Source: an uncultured Alistipes sp.
Lineage (GTDB): Bacteria > Bacteroidota > Bacteroidia > Bacteroidales > Rikenellaceae
Direction: 5' to 3'
DNA: 64,000 nucleotides
Assembly: GCF_910580175.1 (NCBI RefSeq)
Contig: NZ_CAJTXD010000002.1
Location: 62,001 to 126,000 of the forward strand
Positions 37,437 through 45,183 of the stretch are shown here, piece by piece (the first letter of the stretch is position 1; each line of letters starts with the position of its first letter). A program made the position numbers and the translations under genes. The notes under the pieces were generated by a model. The model was not told the origin of the DNA, did not search any database, and was given only the letters and a program-made list of their open reading frames with translations.

Positions 37437-37896
37437 CTTGGCATGCTGACCGCGCAAAGCGCGGCTGCAAAATTCTGGAGACTTCCGGCCAAAAAGCCGG
37501 AAGTCTCTCGTTTATGCGGGGTTTCGCCGTAGGCCGGCCGGGGCTTCGGAGCGCAACGTTCTGGGATGGTCCGGTTTTTTCTGCTTTACCCGTTGTTCTT
37601 GCCGTTTCGCCGGTACGGAGGCAGCTGCGCAAAGTCCTCCGAGAAGCCGCTCCGAAGACCTCTTGCGGCACAATATTTGCAGGTTTTTCGGGTTGCAAAT
37701 GCAGTCCGGACGGATCGGGACGGAGTGGAAGCGATTTGGTTTTCTCGGAAAAAGTGGTTATCTTGCCAACGCCGAGGATTCCGATCATAGCGGATTCCGA
37801 GGGTTGCACCGTCGTACGGAACGGTTTTTTCAACTTTAAAACGAAGATTGCCTATCGGAAAATTCTACTCTTTGCAACTAATTTAGGAGGAAGAGT
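37437..37896. other. Intergenic region before the ECF sigma factor gene
   Basis: 460 bp without a supported gene; long frames here have no family features. It contains the DUF805 terminator and T-rich segments at 37570-37610 and 37823-37870. TACTCTTTG (37867-37875), one base longer than the -7 consensus, lies 22 bp before the sigma factor ATG, followed by a strong ribosome-binding site GGAGGAAGAG (37885-37894). Confidence 0.5.
37478..37507 (+). terminator. Hairpin terminator after the DUF805 gene
   Basis: A 12-bp perfect stem, GAGACTTCCGGC/GCCGGAAGTCTC, with a 6-nt A-rich loop. It is followed by TCGTTTA rather than a pure T run. Confidence 0.65.
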
Positions 37897-38481
37897 ATGA
37901 ACGTACAAGCATCAAGCGACCGGGTGTTGCTCGGCCGTTATCTTTCGGGCGATCGGAGCGCCATATCCCAGCTCATCGAACGACACAGCCGACGCGTACG
38001 CGATTATATTCGGATGCTGGTCAAGGATCGCGATGTGGCGGAGGATATTTTCCAAGAGACATTCATCAAGGCCGTGCGGGTCATCGACGAGGGACGTTAT
38101 GCCGATAACGGCAAGTTCCTTTCGTGGATTCTGCGCATCGCCCACAACCAAGTGATCGATCATTTCCGCGCCCGGCGCCAGAACAAGACTCTTACCGAGG
38201 CCGAAGCCGGTTTCGATGTGTTGGGTACTCTGCGCCTGGCCGAGAAGACCGTCGAGGACGATCTGGTCGCGCGGCAGACCGAGTGCGACGTGCGGGCCTT
38301 GATCGAACTTCTGCCGCCCGAGCAGCGCGAGGTGGTAATGATGCGCTACTTCGCCGGGGCGAGTTTCAAGGAGATCGCCGAGCAGACGGGCGTGAGCATC
38401 AATACCGCGTTGGGCCGCATGCGTTATGCGCTCATCAACCTGCGGCGCATGATTAAAGAAAAAAATCTGGTTTTGTGTTGA
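37897..38481 (+). CDS. ECF-family RNA polymerase sigma factor
   Basis: A 194-aa RpoE-like sigma-70 factor. Region 2 spans about residues 25-95 (RDVAEDIFQETFIKAVR and WILRIAHNQVIDHFRARRQ). Region 4 spans about 130-185 (LPPEQREVVMMRYFAGASFKEIAEQTGVSINTALGRMRYAL). No anti-sigma factor or SusC gene adjoins it. Instead a 49-aa acidic protein is encoded 65 bp downstream. The start is supported by a strong Shine-Dalgarno-like GGAGGAAGAG. Its target regulon cannot be inferred. Confidence 0.93.
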   Translation: MNVQASSDRVLLGRYLSGDRSAISQLIERHSRRVRDYIRMLVKDRDVAEDIFQETFIKAVRVIDEGRYADNGKFLSWILRIAHNQVIDHFRARRQNKTLTEAEAGFDVLGTLRLAEKTVEDDLVARQTECDVRALIELLPPEQREVVMMRYFAGASFKEIAEQTGVSINTALGRMRYALINLRRMIKEKNLVLC

Positions 38482-38546
38482 CTTTTTGCACAATATTCGC
38501 CGGAGGCTTTCCGTTATTCGGATAACAACGTAAAACTTGCAAGCCT

Positions 38547-38696
38547 ATGGAGGATATCGACAAAAACGAAGTCGCAGACAATGCCATCTCCGAGGAGGAG
38601 GACATGATGATGAAAGAGGTCATTCAAGACGATGCGGATCTTTTCTATCTGCATCACTATCTTTCGGACATGCTTCGGCCTGGGGATAATTTTTAA
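38547..38696 (+). CDS. 49-aa acidic protein downstream of the ECF sigma factor
   Basis: A small ORF beginning MEDIDKNEVADNAISEEED and ending SDMLRPGDNF. About a third of residues are Asp or Glu, with a Met cluster (DMMMKE) and an aromatic/His patch (LFYLHHYL). It has no signal peptide or membrane segment. It is followed by a hairpin terminator, which places it in one transcript with the sigma factor. Conserved spacing and strongly biased composition suggest a real gene. A role as modulator of the sigma factor is inference only. Confidence 0.65.
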   Translation: MEDIDKNEVADNAISEEEDMMMKEVIQDDADLFYLHHYLSDMLRPGDNF

Positions 38697-38714
38697 GGGT
38701 TAATTTTTTGATGG

Positions 38715-38754
38715 GAGAAAGGGATCGGGCGACCGGTTCCTTTCGCTTTTCTCG
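38715..38754 (+). terminator. Terminator of the sigma factor operon
   Basis: Imperfect stem GAAAGGGATCGG/CCGGTTCCTTTC followed by GCTTTTCTC, about 20 bp past the small gene. Confidence 0.55.
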
Positions 38755-38785
38755 GGTTTCGGGCCGTGCGTCCGGGCAAATGAAA

Positions 38786-38817
38786 ACGGGGAAGCCTCGG
38801 TTCGCGAGCTTCCCCGT
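38786..38817 (-). terminator. Terminator of the hdeD-like gene
   Basis: Stem ACGGGGAAG/CTTCCCCGT with an inner CTCG/CGAG helix, followed by TTTT on the minus strand, 19 bp past the stop. Confidence 0.8.
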
Positions 38818-38836
38818 TGTGCGGTTGCCGGAAGTT

Positions 38837-39427
38837 TCAGCATTCGTGTTTCACGGCGCAGCGATGCGCTGCATGGAGTTGGAGCGACAGCGTAATGGCC
38901 GCGATTCCGGCCAGCAGCAGCGCGATGCCTACCCATACGATGACTACGGTCGTGCCGAAGACCAGCGGTTGGAAGAGCATCCACAGGGCGCAGATCAGCA
39001 GCAGCACTCCGCTGGCGATCGTCCAGCCTGAGCCGGACACTTCCAAGGCACGCATGTCGCCGCCCAGGCCGATTGTGGCGAAGGCGCGAAGCAGGAGCCA
39101 GAACCCCAGAACGATGGGCAGCATGGCGGCCGAAAGCGCCACGTTGAAGATCAGGATCAGACCCAGGATGATCTGGATGATGCCGCTGGCCAGCATCCAG
39201 CCGCGGCCCGTCACGAAGTGGTCGTTGGCTGTCGAGATTACCGTTTCCAGGATACCTGCTGCCAGCATCGCCCAGCCGAAGATGACGGCCATGCTCACAT
39301 AGCTTTGCGCCGGATAGACGAATACCAGAATGCCCAGTACCAGCAGGGCGATGCCGATCAGAAGCATCAGCCACCAGTAGCGTACGGCCTGCTTCGACCG
39401 TTCGATCAATAAGGAGATGTTTTTCAT
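38837..39427 (-). CDS. HdeD/DUF308-family membrane protein
   Basis: A 196-aa inner-membrane protein with six hydrophobic helices, of the HdeD acid-resistance family: YWWLMLLIGIALLVLGILVFV near residue 18, then SMAVIFGWAMLAAGILETVI, repeated in a second half. The ATG at 39427 (MKNISLLIE) is chosen; the upstream open frame lacks such features. It ends in a short Cys/His-rich tail (HAAHRCAVKHEC). HdeD of E. coli is linked to acid tolerance at high cell density; function here is by family only. It is the last core gene before the AT-rich island. Confidence 0.82.
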   Translation of the reverse strand: MKNISLLIERSKQAVRYWWLMLLIGIALLVLGILVFVYPAQSYVSMAVIFGWAMLAAGILETVISTANDHFVTGRGWMLASGIIQIILGLILIFNVALSAAMLPIVLGFWLLLRAFATIGLGGDMRALEVSGSGWTIASGVLLLICALWMLFQPLVFGTTVVIVWVGIALLLAGIAAITLSLQLHAAHRCAVKHEC

Positions 39428-39585
39428 AGCGAATGGTTTTACCGCTTCCCGTCCGGACAATTTGCGTGCCGAAGAAGTTGCGGCGCAGGTGCGGCCGTCT
39501 GCGGGAGCGCCCTGCCTTGTGGCTGTCTCGATAAAAGAGACCTCATAAGAGTGTGTTTGCCGATTGCTCGGATGCGAGCGATATG

Positions 39586-39606
39586 CGTGCAATGATAAAT
39601 TGCACG
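39586..39606. repeat. Perfect palindrome near the left island boundary
   Basis: CGTGCAAT/ATTGCACG with a 5-nt spacer, 159 bp upstream of the hdeD-like start. It could be an operator for that gene or a structure at the island edge. No T run follows on either strand. Confidence 0.5.
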
Positions 39607-39632
39607 ACAATCCTTTCGACTCCCCAGCAGTC

Positions 39633-40552
39633 ATGGTAAGTCTTGCGGATAAAGGAGGAAGCATTGTTTATCAGACAACTGACGGGAAGGCCCGTTTAGA
39701 CGTTCGCATGGAGAACGACAGCGTGTAGTTGGCGCAGGCGCAAATTGCGTAATTATTCACAACAAAAATATCTATGATATCTGCAATATTTTTCAAAGCA
39801 GAGAGTCGGAGCGTGAGGCAACTGTTTCCAAAATGGAATTCCTTTGGAAGGCGAACGTAGCGTAAAGCGCTGGATCGACACCTATAATCTTGACATGATT
39901 TTGTTGGTAAATTATTGCTCTAATTTGCAATATTCTATGTAGTTACGTATTTGGGCCAATAAGGTGTTGAAAGAATGTCTTATAAAGGGCTATGCCGTTA
40001 ATGCACAGGCGAGAAAATCGAGCAGTTGAAGGAATTGAAACGACGGCTCGCCTGCTCTCCAATGTCTTATCCGCAAAAGAGGTTGCAAGGTTCAAGGCAA
40101 GTCGGAGTGTTGCGCGTAATTACGGGCTATACCTATGGGATTGATGCGCTTGATTATTATGATGGCAACAGTTGAAAGTCTCTGCTATGACTGCCGAAAA
40201 GCCGTTTCGGGCGATGTGTGAAAATGTAATGGCGGCGTTGCAAGTGTTGCGCGACAAGTTTGGCGGCAGCGAATGGGGCGCTTACGAAAAGGATGAATCG
40301 TTCAAAAATACGATGGACGCTATTTGCCAAACGTTCGGTGGATAGTATCTTTACCTGAGCGTCGAAGAGAAAGCGACCAATTTACTTTATTTGATGGTCA
40401 AGAATCATTCGTTTAGCGGCGACAACAAGCGTATCCTTGTTCCTCTGGTTCTTGGGAATAACCAGATTCTCTACCGTCCCGACGATTCGCGTCTGTTGGA
40501 TAGTAATACATTGGTTTTTAAGGGGTATTTTATCTTAAAATCATATTTTTAG
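39633..40552 (+). pseudogene. Decayed RhuM-Fic gene (RhuM N-terminus plus Fic/DOC domain)
   Basis: No intact frame exists, but pieces in shifting frames line up with the RhuM-Fic family in order. The pieces are SIVYQTTDGKARLDVRMEND (about 39660), LAQAQIA (39729), EATVSKMEF, SVKRWIDTYNLDMILLV, LRIWANKVLKECLIKGYAVN (about 39945), TARLLSNVLSAKEVARFKAS, VITGYTYGIDALD, and a C-terminal piece from 40187 with VLRDKFGGSEWGAYEKDESF and a degenerate Fic motif HSFSGDNKR. Stops interrupt it at 39726 (a Trp position), 39750 and 40343, and at least three frameshifts occur. Overall length is close to an intact gene, so decay is by point mutation and small indels, not large deletion. The original protein may have been an AMPylator-type toxin or effector. 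Confidence 0.85.
39644..39655. repeat. Candidate left attachment repeat (copy of tRNA-Leu 3' end)
   Basis: TGCGGATAAAGG is identical to the last 12 nt (plus-strand reading) of the tRNA-Leu gene at 44869-44880. Together they bracket the AT-rich island in direct orientation. Confidence 0.5.
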
Positions 40553-40884
40553 ATTTATTACGCTTTGTTTGGCATCTGGTTGAGTTTGTAGCACACGTTG
40601 TTCCTTTTCTAATTTGTGTCCCTAACAATTTGTATATATATTTGTACAATTATGTGAGAAAAAATGTAGTGATAAAAAAGGACTTCTAATTGATTGTACA
40701 TTGTTTTAGAGAGGAAAGGAGTGCCCAATTGTTAGTTGAGGAAGCAAATGGGGAGCGCGTGGCTGTTCCGTGTTGGAGAACCAAATAGATTCAACCAGCA
40801 ATGACTCATTTGTAGAAATACGCTGCTGTTAAAAATAAATTTCAAAGATCTTATTGGGGCGGAACTTAATTGTAAAATCAAGGA
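40553..40884. other. Intergenic leader of the restriction-modification operon
   Basis: 332 bp of AT-rich sequence with no intact gene and no controller-protein ORF. It has a strong promoter at 40613-40644 and then a 240-bp untranslated stretch. A short open frame ending at the TAG near 40787 (with LLVEEANGERVAVPCWRTK) may be a remnant. Confidence 0.5.
40613..40644 (+). promoter_or_regulatory. Promoter of the restriction-modification operon
   Basis: TTTG (40613-40616), a 20-bp spacer and TATATTTG (40637-40644) match the Bacteroidota consensus perfectly. This is the only good promoter upstream of the three-gene operon, so methyltransferases and nuclease are likely co-transcribed. Confidence 0.75.
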
Positions 40885-41883
40885 ATGCGGAAAAGTTATA
40901 ACTATATAGATTTATTCTCTGGAGCAGGAGGATTTTCGTTGGGTTTTGATTGGGCGGGCTTTGAAAATGTGTTTTCAGTTGAATATGATCATGAGATATG
41001 TGAGACCTATCGTCACAACTTTCCTTATCATCAGCTTATAGAATGCGATATTTCTGTATTAAGAGATGAGACTGTATTAGAACTCGTAAAAAATAAAAAG
41101 ATTGATGTCGTTATAGGTGGGCCTCCGTGTCAAGGGTTTAGTATGGCTGGTAATATTGGTCGGCAATTCATGGATGATCCAAGAAATCAGCTGTTTAAGG
41201 AGTTTATACGGATTGTTAAATTAGTTCGGCCAACTTGCTTTGTAATGGAGAATGTGGCTAGATTATATACACGGCTAAATGGTCAGACAAGGGAGGAGAT
41301 TATAAAAAGGTTTGAAGATATTGGGTATGTCGTAGAGGCTAAGATTGTATGTGCATCGGAATATGGAATTGCTCAAAACAGATATAGAGTGCTTTTTATT
41401 GGTAAATTAACTAATAATACAGAATATCGCATTGAATTCCCTAAAAAGGTAAATAAACCAACAAAAACTATTAAGGATGCTATTGGTCATTATCCGTCGC
41501 TTAAGAGCGGAGAAAATTCCAATATTCCGAATCACGAGGCAATGGCTCACTCAGCACAAATGCTGAAGAAGATGTCTTATGTCAAAGATGGAGGAGGGCG
41601 AGAGGATATTCCGGAATCTATCCGGCCGCAAAAAGGAGATGTTAGAAAATATATAAGATATGATAGCTCGAAGCCATCGATTTGTATTACTGGAGACATG
41701 AGAAAGGTTTTTCATTACGACCAGAATAGAGCGCTTACAGTAAGAGAACTTGCTGCTATTCAGAGCTATCCGGATAGTTTTATATTCTTGGGAAATAAGA
41801 TTAAGCAGCAGCAAATGGTTGGTAATTCCGTTCCCCCTGTATTGGCCGAAGCTATAGCCGCGGCGGTAAAAAAAATGTTATAA
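40885..41883 (+). CDS. DNA (cytosine-5) methyltransferase of a type II restriction-modification system
   Basis: A 332-aa m5C methyltransferase with the standard motif order: motif I DLFSGAGGFSLGF (9-21), motif IV GGPPCQGFSM with catalytic Cys82, motif VI ENV (122-124), motif VIII QNRYR, motif IX RALTVRELAAIQSYPDSF and motif X QQMVGNSVPPVLAEAIA. The region between VIII and IX, where the target-recognition domain sits, is of ordinary size. It transfers a methyl group from SAM to cytosine C5 in one strand of the recognition site. The stop overlaps the next ATG by 1 bp (TAATG). GC content is far below the flanks, implying horizontal acquisition. Confidence 0.95.
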   Translation: MRKSYNYIDLFSGAGGFSLGFDWAGFENVFSVEYDHEICETYRHNFPYHQLIECDISVLRDETVLELVKNKKIDVVIGGPPCQGFSMAGNIGRQFMDDPRNQLFKEFIRIVKLVRPTCFVMENVARLYTRLNGQTREEIIKRFEDIGYVVEAKIVCASEYGIAQNRYRVLFIGKLTNNTEYRIEFPKKVNKPTKTIKDAIGHYPSLKSGENSNIPNHEAMAHSAQMLKKMSYVKDGGGREDIPESIRPQKGDVRKYIRYDSSKPSICITGDMRKVFHYDQNRALTVRELAAIQSYPDSFIFLGNKIKQQQMVGNSVPPVLAEAIAAAVKKML

Positions 41884-42884
41884 TGGCTTATCCTAAAATA
41901 AATTATATAGGTAATAAAGAAAAAATAGTTGAATGGATATCGTCTCTGATTCCAGAAGATGCCTCATCTATTCTTGATGTTTTTTGTGGTGGCTGTTCTG
42001 TGGGATATATGGCCAAATTAAAAGGGCTGACTGTTTATGCAAACGATATCTTAAAAATTAATTATCATATAGCACAAGCTCTTATAGAGAATAATCACAC
42101 AATACTTGAGGATGCTGATGTCGATTGTATATTTGCAGGAGAGCCTATAGAGGGTTTTGTGTTTCATAATTTTGCAGACCGTTACTATTTCCCTGACGAA
42201 TGCAAAGACTTGGATATGATTCGAGAGAATATTTCCAAGATTCCTGACAAATATAAGAAAGCCTTAGCTCTGACATTGATGCGCCGGGCCATGATTCGAA
42301 AAATGCCTTATTCGAGGTTTACGATTAAATGGGATAAGGTCAAAGAATTAAGAGATGAAGAATTCAGTTATGCGAAATATGGAAGAAGGCGGCATTATCA
42401 TAATCAGTCGTTTGAATTTCATTTCAAGGATAACTTGCAAGAATATAATAATTCTGTTTTTAATAACGGGAAAGAAAATAAGGCATTCAATCTCGATGTT
42501 TATGATGCAGTAGAATCAATAGATGCGGATATAATATATTTAGATCCTCCTTATGCGGGCACAATGAATGATTATTTTGCATTCTACGGTTTTCTTGATG
42601 CTTACATCGAAAGTGCTGTTCCTCATCCTTTTGACAATAATTTTACAGATAAAAACACGATCATTGATCAATTTGATAGATTATTCAGTAAATTGTGGAA
42701 ATACAAATATTGGATGTTGAGTTATAATAGTCGCTCTAAGCCGACAAAAGAAGAAATCCTAAAACTTCTTTCTCAATACTCTTCTGATGTCGAAGTTCAT
42801 GAAATGTCTTATGCATACAGAGTTACAGGAAAGGAAAAGAAACAAAAGGATATTGAATACTTATTTCTAATAAAAAATAGGTAG
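41883..42884 (+). CDS. D12-class N6-adenine DNA methyltransferase
   Basis: A 333-aa Dam-like class D12 (alpha) methyltransferase. NYIGNKEKIVEWI at the N-terminus (about 8-20), the SAM motif DVFCGGCSVG (32-41), NDILKINYHI, and the catalytic motif DPPY (221-224) are visible. It would methylate adenine N6 in the same site as, or on the strand opposite to, its m5C partner. It overlaps the upstream gene by 1 bp and is followed within 7 bp by the nuclease gene. Two methyltransferases of different base specificity for one nuclease usually indicate an asymmetric site. Confidence 0.93.
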   Translation: MAYPKINYIGNKEKIVEWISSLIPEDASSILDVFCGGCSVGYMAKLKGLTVYANDILKINYHIAQALIENNHTILEDADVDCIFAGEPIEGFVFHNFADRYYFPDECKDLDMIRENISKIPDKYKKALALTLMRRAMIRKMPYSRFTIKWDKVKELRDEEFSYAKYGRRRHYHNQSFEFHFKDNLQEYNNSVFNNGKENKAFNLDVYDAVESIDADIIYLDPPYAGTMNDYFAFYGFLDAYIESAVPHPFDNNFTDKNTIIDQFDRLFSKLWKYKYWMLSYNSRSKPTKEEILKLLSQYSSDVEVHEMSYAYRVTGKEKKQKDIEYLFLIKNR

Positions 42885-42890
42885 GTGGCG

Positions 42891-44012
42891 ATGGTTCAGA
42901 TTTATGAAGATTATTGGGCATACACAGCTGCGTGGACTGATGTATACGCTCCGAAATTTAATGCGGCGTTAAAAGCGTGTGTTGAATATTTTGACATTCA
43001 TGGAATTAGGCCTTACTCTTCGAAGGACTATGCGGATTTCCAGGAGCAACTTAGCCGGGTTGCTCATTTGTCGGGAACATCGTTGAGAAAAGGTATAAAT
43101 CAGTTTGTAAAAATAGGGTTTCTAAAGACTGAAATGCAGGGATATATTCCTGAAGCGAAAGAGTTTATAAATGCGTCGACCAATAAGAAAAAGTCTCATA
43201 TTTTGTCAAAAGTGGTTTACAATTATAGCAATCTTCAAAATGCTATGACCAAACCGGATTATGACACGGCAGCTCAAATAAAATTTTTAATCAACACATT
43301 GGAAGAAGTCGGGCGTCTTGATAAGAGGGCATTGGTTAGTTTGATGACTGTTGATATTAATGATTATCCTAAAGGGTATCTCACTAAAGAAGAGTTGGCC
43401 GAACAATACAATAAAGTGACAGATATGTCCTTTGTTGAAAGGAAGTACAATCAAATATCTCATTTAATGAGTTTGTTGCGTGATTTAGACGATTTGAGAA
43501 TACATGATGGAGGTGTTTATTTTAAGTCTGATGCAGATCGTTTATTTGGTAGTGAAAGAATCAACAAAGAATTGCGAGATCCGTATTTGCAACGAATCTA
43601 TAAATCCGAGTTAGAAGACGAAAGTTGTGCGCATTTTGGATGTGAAGCACCAAGGTGTATGTTAGAAGGGTTGGGGCATCCGGTGCTTATTGCAAGTCAT
43701 ATTAAACCGTATAGTCATTGTCAATCAGACGCTTTGGCTCAATTTGATGTAAATAACGGTCTTTTGCTTAGTAGGAACTTGGATTCTTTGTTCGATTTAG
43801 GCTATATGACTTTTGATGACAATGGTATTATTGTCCCTTCCAGAGTGCTCGATAGTGATATGATTAACTATTTGTCGCAATATAGGCTTCATAAAGATTT
43901 TATTAATGCAAAGAGAATGGAGTATATGGAGTATCATCGCAATCATATTTTTGAAAAAAGATACAAATCGTTATCTGCGCGAAAATATGTATTTCAGGAA
44001 AACGCAGTATAG
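42891..44012 (+). CDS. HNH restriction endonuclease
   Basis: A 373-aa protein (a GTG 6 bp upstream is an alternative start). The N-terminal two thirds resemble no domain I recognise and probably carry DNA recognition. The C-terminus has a zinc-ribbon-like CAHFGCEAPRC (about 244-254), then the HNH core: IASHIKPYSHC (about 266) and DVNNGLLLSRNLDSLFDLGYM (about 286-306). This is the HNH_2 type seen in restriction enzymes. Gene order m5C-m6A-HNH resembles that of HphI, a type IIS enzyme with an asymmetric site. The recognition sequence cannot be predicted. It is AT-rich like the two methyltransferase genes. Confidence 0.88.
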   Translation: MVQIYEDYWAYTAAWTDVYAPKFNAALKACVEYFDIHGIRPYSSKDYADFQEQLSRVAHLSGTSLRKGINQFVKIGFLKTEMQGYIPEAKEFINASTNKKKSHILSKVVYNYSNLQNAMTKPDYDTAAQIKFLINTLEEVGRLDKRALVSLMTVDINDYPKGYLTKEELAEQYNKVTDMSFVERKYNQISHLMSLLRDLDDLRIHDGGVYFKSDADRLFGSERINKELRDPYLQRIYKSELEDESCAHFGCEAPRCMLEGLGHPVLIASHIKPYSHCQSDALAQFDVNNGLLLSRNLDSLFDLGYMTFDDNGIIVPSRVLDSDMINYLSQYRLHKDFINAKRMEYMEYHRNHIFEKRYKSLSARKYVFQENAV

Positions 44013-44834
44013 TTTGCATTGTCCCTATTATTCAAACCGTTGATGTTCTAAAGTTGCTCGACCCTTTGCTGTCTAAAGGTTGATTGATGGATAAAATTGA
44101 AAAAATTTGCTGTCATATTGGTTATATGACTTTTTAGCCTACTATAATTTGTGTTTGTTCCTATCTGTTTATAGTCGTTCGGCGAGCTTTTTTACTTTCC
44201 GGAATCATCATATTGCATCTGGGAAATCGGCTTGTATAGTGGTGCATAGTCTGCATTGCTTTGCCTTATTGCAATGATATGATAACCCGTTCATGCGGGG
44301 AATCTCTGGATTCCGGAAGATCAATTTTGGGGCATTTTGGTGGATGATTTTATGTCCGATTCATGCTGCCGCATTCCGCCTGTCGTGATGCGTGCATAAA
44401 TTGATGCAAGTCCATTCTTTATTTATGCGGGTGCTCCGCATGATGAATAAGATGTTGAAACTCTGGTTTTTCATTGTTCAAATTATTTTATGGTTGTCTT
44501 TGTCTGTTTAATCGAATTTGTGCGCATTAATGCTTTGGTTTTCAGATTATTAAACGCTAATTTGGGAGCATAATCGGGAACAGAGCTTGCGACCGAAAAT
44601 CTGCTCCCGAATTACCTTAAAAAATACGCTTGAAAATGCAATTTATTACGAATCAAAACACTGCAATACAGTGCATTATGTTCAAATTTGGGAGCAACTT
44701 TTTACCGAAGGCTCTGCTCCCTTTTCGTCGCCGGATAAGCTGCTTCCCGTTGCATCCGGTTGCACTGCGGAAAAATCGGAGGAATTTATAAAGCGATGAT
44801 TTTTAGTCAATTTGCCTTTTGTTGCCGAGAGGTG
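44013..44834. other. AT-rich noncoding tail of the island
   Basis: About 820 bp without a supported gene. Features seen are a 23-codon hydrophobic frame at 44440 (MMNKMLKLWFFIVQII and onward), a cluster of GGGAGCA motifs at 44559-44721, and a 70-aa frame at 44587-44799 with no family signal. Composition is mixed, AT-rich overall. The region may be eroded mobile-element sequence or the recombination end of the island. Confidence 0.5.
44559..44721. repeat. Cluster of GGGAGCA motifs in both orientations
   Basis: AATTTGGGAGCA occurs twice in direct orientation (44559-44570 and 44685-44696). TGCTCCC occurs twice in reverse (44602-44608 and 44715-44721), and GGGAACA is a variant at 44576. An 11-bp near-perfect inverted pair, GGGAACAGAGC/GCTCTGCTCCC, frames the cluster. 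It lies about 150-310 bp from the tRNA-Leu 3' end. Confidence 0.65.
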
Positions 44835-44867
44835 CAACAAAAAAAGAGACCCCGAAAGGTCTCTTTT
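44835..44867 (-). terminator. Rho-independent terminator of tRNA-Leu
   Basis: Stem AAAAGAGACC/GGTCTCTTTT with a 6-nt loop, followed on the minus strand by a run of T. It sits immediately past the tRNA 3' end. Confidence 0.88.
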
Positions 44868-44868
44868 G

Positions 44869-44880
44869 TGCGGATAAAGG
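44869..44880. repeat. Candidate right attachment repeat within tRNA-Leu
   Basis: TGCGGATAAAGG covers the discriminator, the 3' acceptor strand and the first T-stem bases. It is identical to 39644-39655. Confidence 0.5.
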
Positions 44881-44950
44881 GACTCGAACCCCCACGCCGT
44901 AAGGCATCAGATCCTAAGTCTGACGTGGCTACCAATTACACCATATCCGC
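44869..44950 (-). tRNA. tRNA-Leu(UAG)
   Basis: An 82-nt minus-strand class II tRNA. The acceptor GCGGATA/TATCCGC is fully paired with discriminator A, and the T arm contains GGTTCGAG. The anticodon loop CTTAGGA gives UAG, reading CUA/CUG. Its 3' end abuts the AT-rich island. Confidence 0.95.
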
Positions 44951-44960
44951 TTCTTGTTCG

Positions 44961-44968
44961 CAAATATA
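44961..44968 (-). promoter_or_regulatory. -7 box for tRNA-Leu
   Basis: TATATTTG on the minus strand, about 10 bp upstream of the tRNA 5' end, the same placement as at tRNA-Ser(GGA). Confidence 0.65.
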
Positions 44969-45049
44969 CAATAAAAAAACCGAATCCCAACCGTTGGCGG
45001 CGAATTCGTCCGGTGTCGGTGGGGAAAGGGAGGAAAAGTGTGGGCAATG

Positions 45050-45081
45050 TTTGGTTTTGCGCCGGGCTTGCATTATCTTTG
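45050..45081 (+). promoter_or_regulatory. Promoter of the coiled-coil membrane protein operon
   Basis: TTTG (45050-45053), a 20-bp spacer and TATCTTTG (45074-45081) match the consensus exactly, about 100 bp before the ATG at 45184. Confidence 0.75.
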
Positions 45082-45183
45082 TCGGTAGCAAACCGTAGTT
45101 CGGGCAGGCCGTCGTGCAGCAGGCCGGGGAGGGATTCTCGCTCTGGGCGTCGTGCCATGCCGGGACTTCAAATTCAGATTGTT

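Noticed and set aside
37325..37900. 191-codon plus-strand frame between the DUF805 and sigma factor genes
   Set aside because: It crosses the DUF805 terminator hairpin, overlaps the sigma factor ribosome-binding site and has no recognisable domain.
40187..40552. Intact Fic/DOC toxin gene
   Set aside because: An in-frame TAG at 40343 and a damaged Fic motif (HSFSGDNKR) show it is the tail of the pseudogene.
44559..44721. Small CRISPR array
   Set aside because: Repeats are only 7-12 bp, unequal in spacing and in both orientations, and no cas genes are present.
44587..44799. 70-aa frame in the island tail
   Set aside because: It overlaps the GGGAGCA motif cluster, has no ribosome-binding site and resembles nothing.
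39644..44880. Complete integrative element with its own recombinase
   Set aside because: No integrase, transposase, relaxase or replication gene is readable in the island, so only the boundaries and cargo are claimed.
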